From Flectobacillus roseus (GTDB lineage: Bacteria; Bacteroidota; Bacteroidia; Cytophagales; Spirosomataceae), in the NCBI RefSeq assembly GCF_030056665.1, contig NZ_JASHIG010000007.1: a stretch of DNA of 64,000 nt. One strand, written 5' to 3'. Made by a program: the position numbers and the translations under genes. The notes under the pieces are model-generated. The model made no database searches, was not told the origin of the DNA, and saw nothing but the letters and a program-made list of their open reading frames with translations. Shown piece after piece: positions 62,394-64,000 of this stretch (position 1 is the stretch's first letter; each line of letters begins with the position of its first letter).

Positions 62394-62769
62394 TTGTATT
62401 CAATGTTAAGTTTTGGAAAGGAGATACTTGTCAAACTAAGAACAAACAACATAGTGTATTGTTTGTGATAATGTTTTTTCTGGAAACCTCCCATGGTATT
62501 TTTAGAAAAAACTGTTCCTAGTCTTGGTTTGGTAAGTAATGTTGTAAGTTTCTGACTTACGTTTTATTGGAAATATATGTCGTATTGGAAGAGTATAAGT
62601 ATCAATGTAGAATTGTGAGGCATTGAGCTATTACTGATTTTTGAAATGTTAAAATTACATGGTCAACTATCAACAATCGATTGCCTAAAGTGTAATAGTA
62701 CAAAATGATACTTAGGTGATTTTTAAATGCAAAGTTTTGATAAATAGCGATTTATATTCAAACTACTAT
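62394..62769. other. Gene-free spacer between the sigma-54 activator and the kinase pair
   Basis: About 375 bp, AT-rich, no coding frame, no terminator. It should hold the promoter of the kinase operon (minus strand), for which only partial -7 matches were found; no sigma-54 (GG-N10-GC) box is clear. Confidence 0.45.
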
Positions 62770-64000
62770 TTACATATTATAGTTGTTCATTTTGTTGTAA
62801 AGTGTTTTTCTATCTATCCCTAACAGTTTGGCTGCTTTGCTTTTATTATAGTTAACTTGTTTTAAAACCTGCAAAATTGTTTCGTATTCGGCGTCAGAAG
62901 CTACAGATTTAAGGTTGAGCTGTTGGGCTGAATCTGAGTAATTGTTTTCTGGAATACGTTGTTCATAGGGGTTTTCAAAAACTAAGAGACGCTCATGATT
63001 CATAAGTTCAAAAGGTAGACTTTTAGCTTCTATATAATCCTTTTCTGAAAGTAGCGTAGCCCTTTTAATCACATTACGCATTTCGCGAAGATTGCCAGGC
63101 CAACCATATGTTTTGAAGACTTCTTCTACCTCGGGCGCAAAGGTGGTGATATTTTTATCCAGTTCTTCGTTGGTCTGAGCCAGAAAGAAACGAGCAAACT
63201 CCATAATATCTGATTTTCGCTGACGAAGAGGAGGGACTTCGATACTAAATTCGTTGAAGCGATGGTACAAATCTTCTCTAAATTTACCTTTTCTGCTAGC
63301 CTCTAAAAGCCTTTCGTTGGAGGCAACTATAATTCTTACATCTACCGAAATTTCTTTTGTACCGCCTATTCTTCTCAAGGTTCTTTCCTGCACCACGCGT
63401 AAGAGCGATACCTGAACGTCATAAGGCAAATTTGCTACTTCATCAAGAAAAAGCGTACCGCCGTTTGCCATTTCAAAATGCCCAATTTTTTGATTGATAG
63501 CACCTGTAAATGAGCCTTTTTCATGACCAAAAAGTTCACTAGCGGCTAATTCTTTGGAAATAGCCCCACAGTCCATTGCTACAAAAGGTCCATTCGCTCT
63601 TTTGCTTCTCGCATGAATTTCCTGTGCTATGGATTCTTTACCCGAACCACTTTCTCCATAAATAATCACGCTGTAATTAGTAGGTGCAACAAGATCTAAC
63701 TGTCTGAACAAGTTTTTAGATTCTTGTCCCGAACCAGCAATATGGTCTTTTTGTATTAAGCCTTTTTTAGGACTAGCAGTCTTTGATTTGCTTGGTAAAG
63801 TACTTGATATTTGAGTTGCTTTTTGTAAAGCATTTTGAATAGTGACCAAGATTTCATCAGGAAATAAGGGCTTGGTAATATAGTCCACAGCACCCATTTT
63901 CATGACATTTACCGCCGTTTTTATATCCGAATATCCAGTAATGATTAATACAGGAAGTTGAGGTTTTTTCTCATGAATTTTCTGTAAAATAGTAGCTCCT
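62770..64000 (-). CDS. NtrC-type sigma-54-dependent response regulator (5' end off the window)
   Basis: The frame continues beyond the right edge; the first visible codon is at 63999, inside the receiver domain (LPVLIITGYSDIKTAVNVM, then YITKPLFPDEI with the conserved lysine). A linker leads to the AAA+ domain with Walker A GESGSGKES, the sigma-54 contact loop GSFTGA (usual form GAFTGA), Walker B TLFLDEV and the arginine-finger region. A Fis-type helix-turn-helix ends the protein (NKSKAAKLLGIDRKTLYNKM). It activates sigma-54 promoters after phosphorylation, most likely by one of the two kinases downstream. Confidence 0.95.
   Translation of the reverse strand, partial: GATILQKIHEKKPQLPVLIITGYSDIKTAVNVMKMGAVDYITKPLFPDEILVTIQNALQKATQISSTLPSKSKTASPKKGLIQKDHIAGSGQESKNLFRQLDLVAPTNYSVIIYGESGSGKESIAQEIHARSKRANGPFVAMDCGAISKELAASELFGHEKGSFTGAINQKIGHFEMANGGTLFLDEVANLPYDVQVSLLRVVQERTLRRIGGTKEISVDVRIIVASNERLLEASRKGKFREDLYHRFNEFSIEVPPLRQRKSDIMEFARFFLAQTNEELDKNITTFAPEVEEVFKTYGWPGNLREMRNVIKRATLLSEKDYIEAKSLPFELMNHERLLVFENPYEQRIPENNYSDSAQQLNLKSVASDAEYETILQVLKQVNYNKSKAAKLLGIDRKTLYNKMNNYNM

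Overview
The window comes from a low-GC member of the Bacteroidota, most likely a Cytophagales-type bacterium. The evidence is two SusC/SusD outer-membrane pairs, many PAS/GAF histidine kinases, stand-alone CheY-like regulators, weak or absent Shine-Dalgarno sequences, and promoters of the TTTG / TAnnTTTG type used by the Bacteroidota housekeeping sigma factor. The species cannot be named from the sequence alone. No rRNA, CRISPR array, insertion sequence or prophage was seen; there is one tRNA gene, tRNA-Leu(CAA).

Layout. 1-6.3 kb is a signalling block: a possible 33-aa peptide gene, a receiver-PAS-PAS-GAF-PAS histidine kinase, and two paralogous single-domain response regulators on either side of a LytS-type kinase. 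6.6-8.6 kb holds a metallo-beta-lactamase-fold hydrolase and a patatin-like lipase. 8.9-19.8 kb holds two SusC/SusD operons, the first with an extra lipoprotein, separated by a strong terminator. 20-22.2 kb has an NAD-dependent epimerase-like protein convergent with an AraC-type regulator. 22.7-37.4 kb is a long co-directional cell-envelope locus: a tandem duplication of a TldD/TldE pair (both TldD copies carry Tat-type leaders), then DUF4159, MoxR ATPase, DUF58, BatA-type, DUF4175-type and a last membrane protein. 37.6-46.9 kb is housekeeping and metabolism: tRNA-Leu, a PLP deaminase/desulfhydrase, two pseudouridine synthases, a GNAT acetyltransferase, a fused 5-oxoprolinase and a ThuA-like protein. 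47-55.4 kb has a GntR/LacI-type regulator, two gene-poor stretches with possible structured RNAs, an OmpR/HisKA two-component pair, and a SulP transporter next to a beta-carbonic anhydrase, which together suggest bicarbonate handling. 55.4-59.2 kb has NUDIX, MFS, nucleotidase, VOC and DeoR genes. 59.4-64 kb has two PAS kinases and an NtrC-type sigma-54 activator cut by the window edge.

The most unusual feature is not a gene. At least eight intergenic sites carry degenerate tandem repeats with a strict 7-nt period. Each site has its own heptamer, but five share CCNNAAT / ATTNNGG. They often occur as two inverted arms that fold into long hairpins, and several end within a few bases of a start codon. 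One is a nearly perfect 14-copy AAAGCCC array whose other strand is a textbook G-quadruplex motif. They resemble the heptanucleotide STRR repeats described in filamentous cyanobacteria. Other leads are a promoter-to-terminator transcript without an ORF (48.35-48.66 kb), a conserved leader shared by both susC genes, and Tat-exported TldD proteins in which the usual third zinc-ligand cysteine appears to be aspartate.
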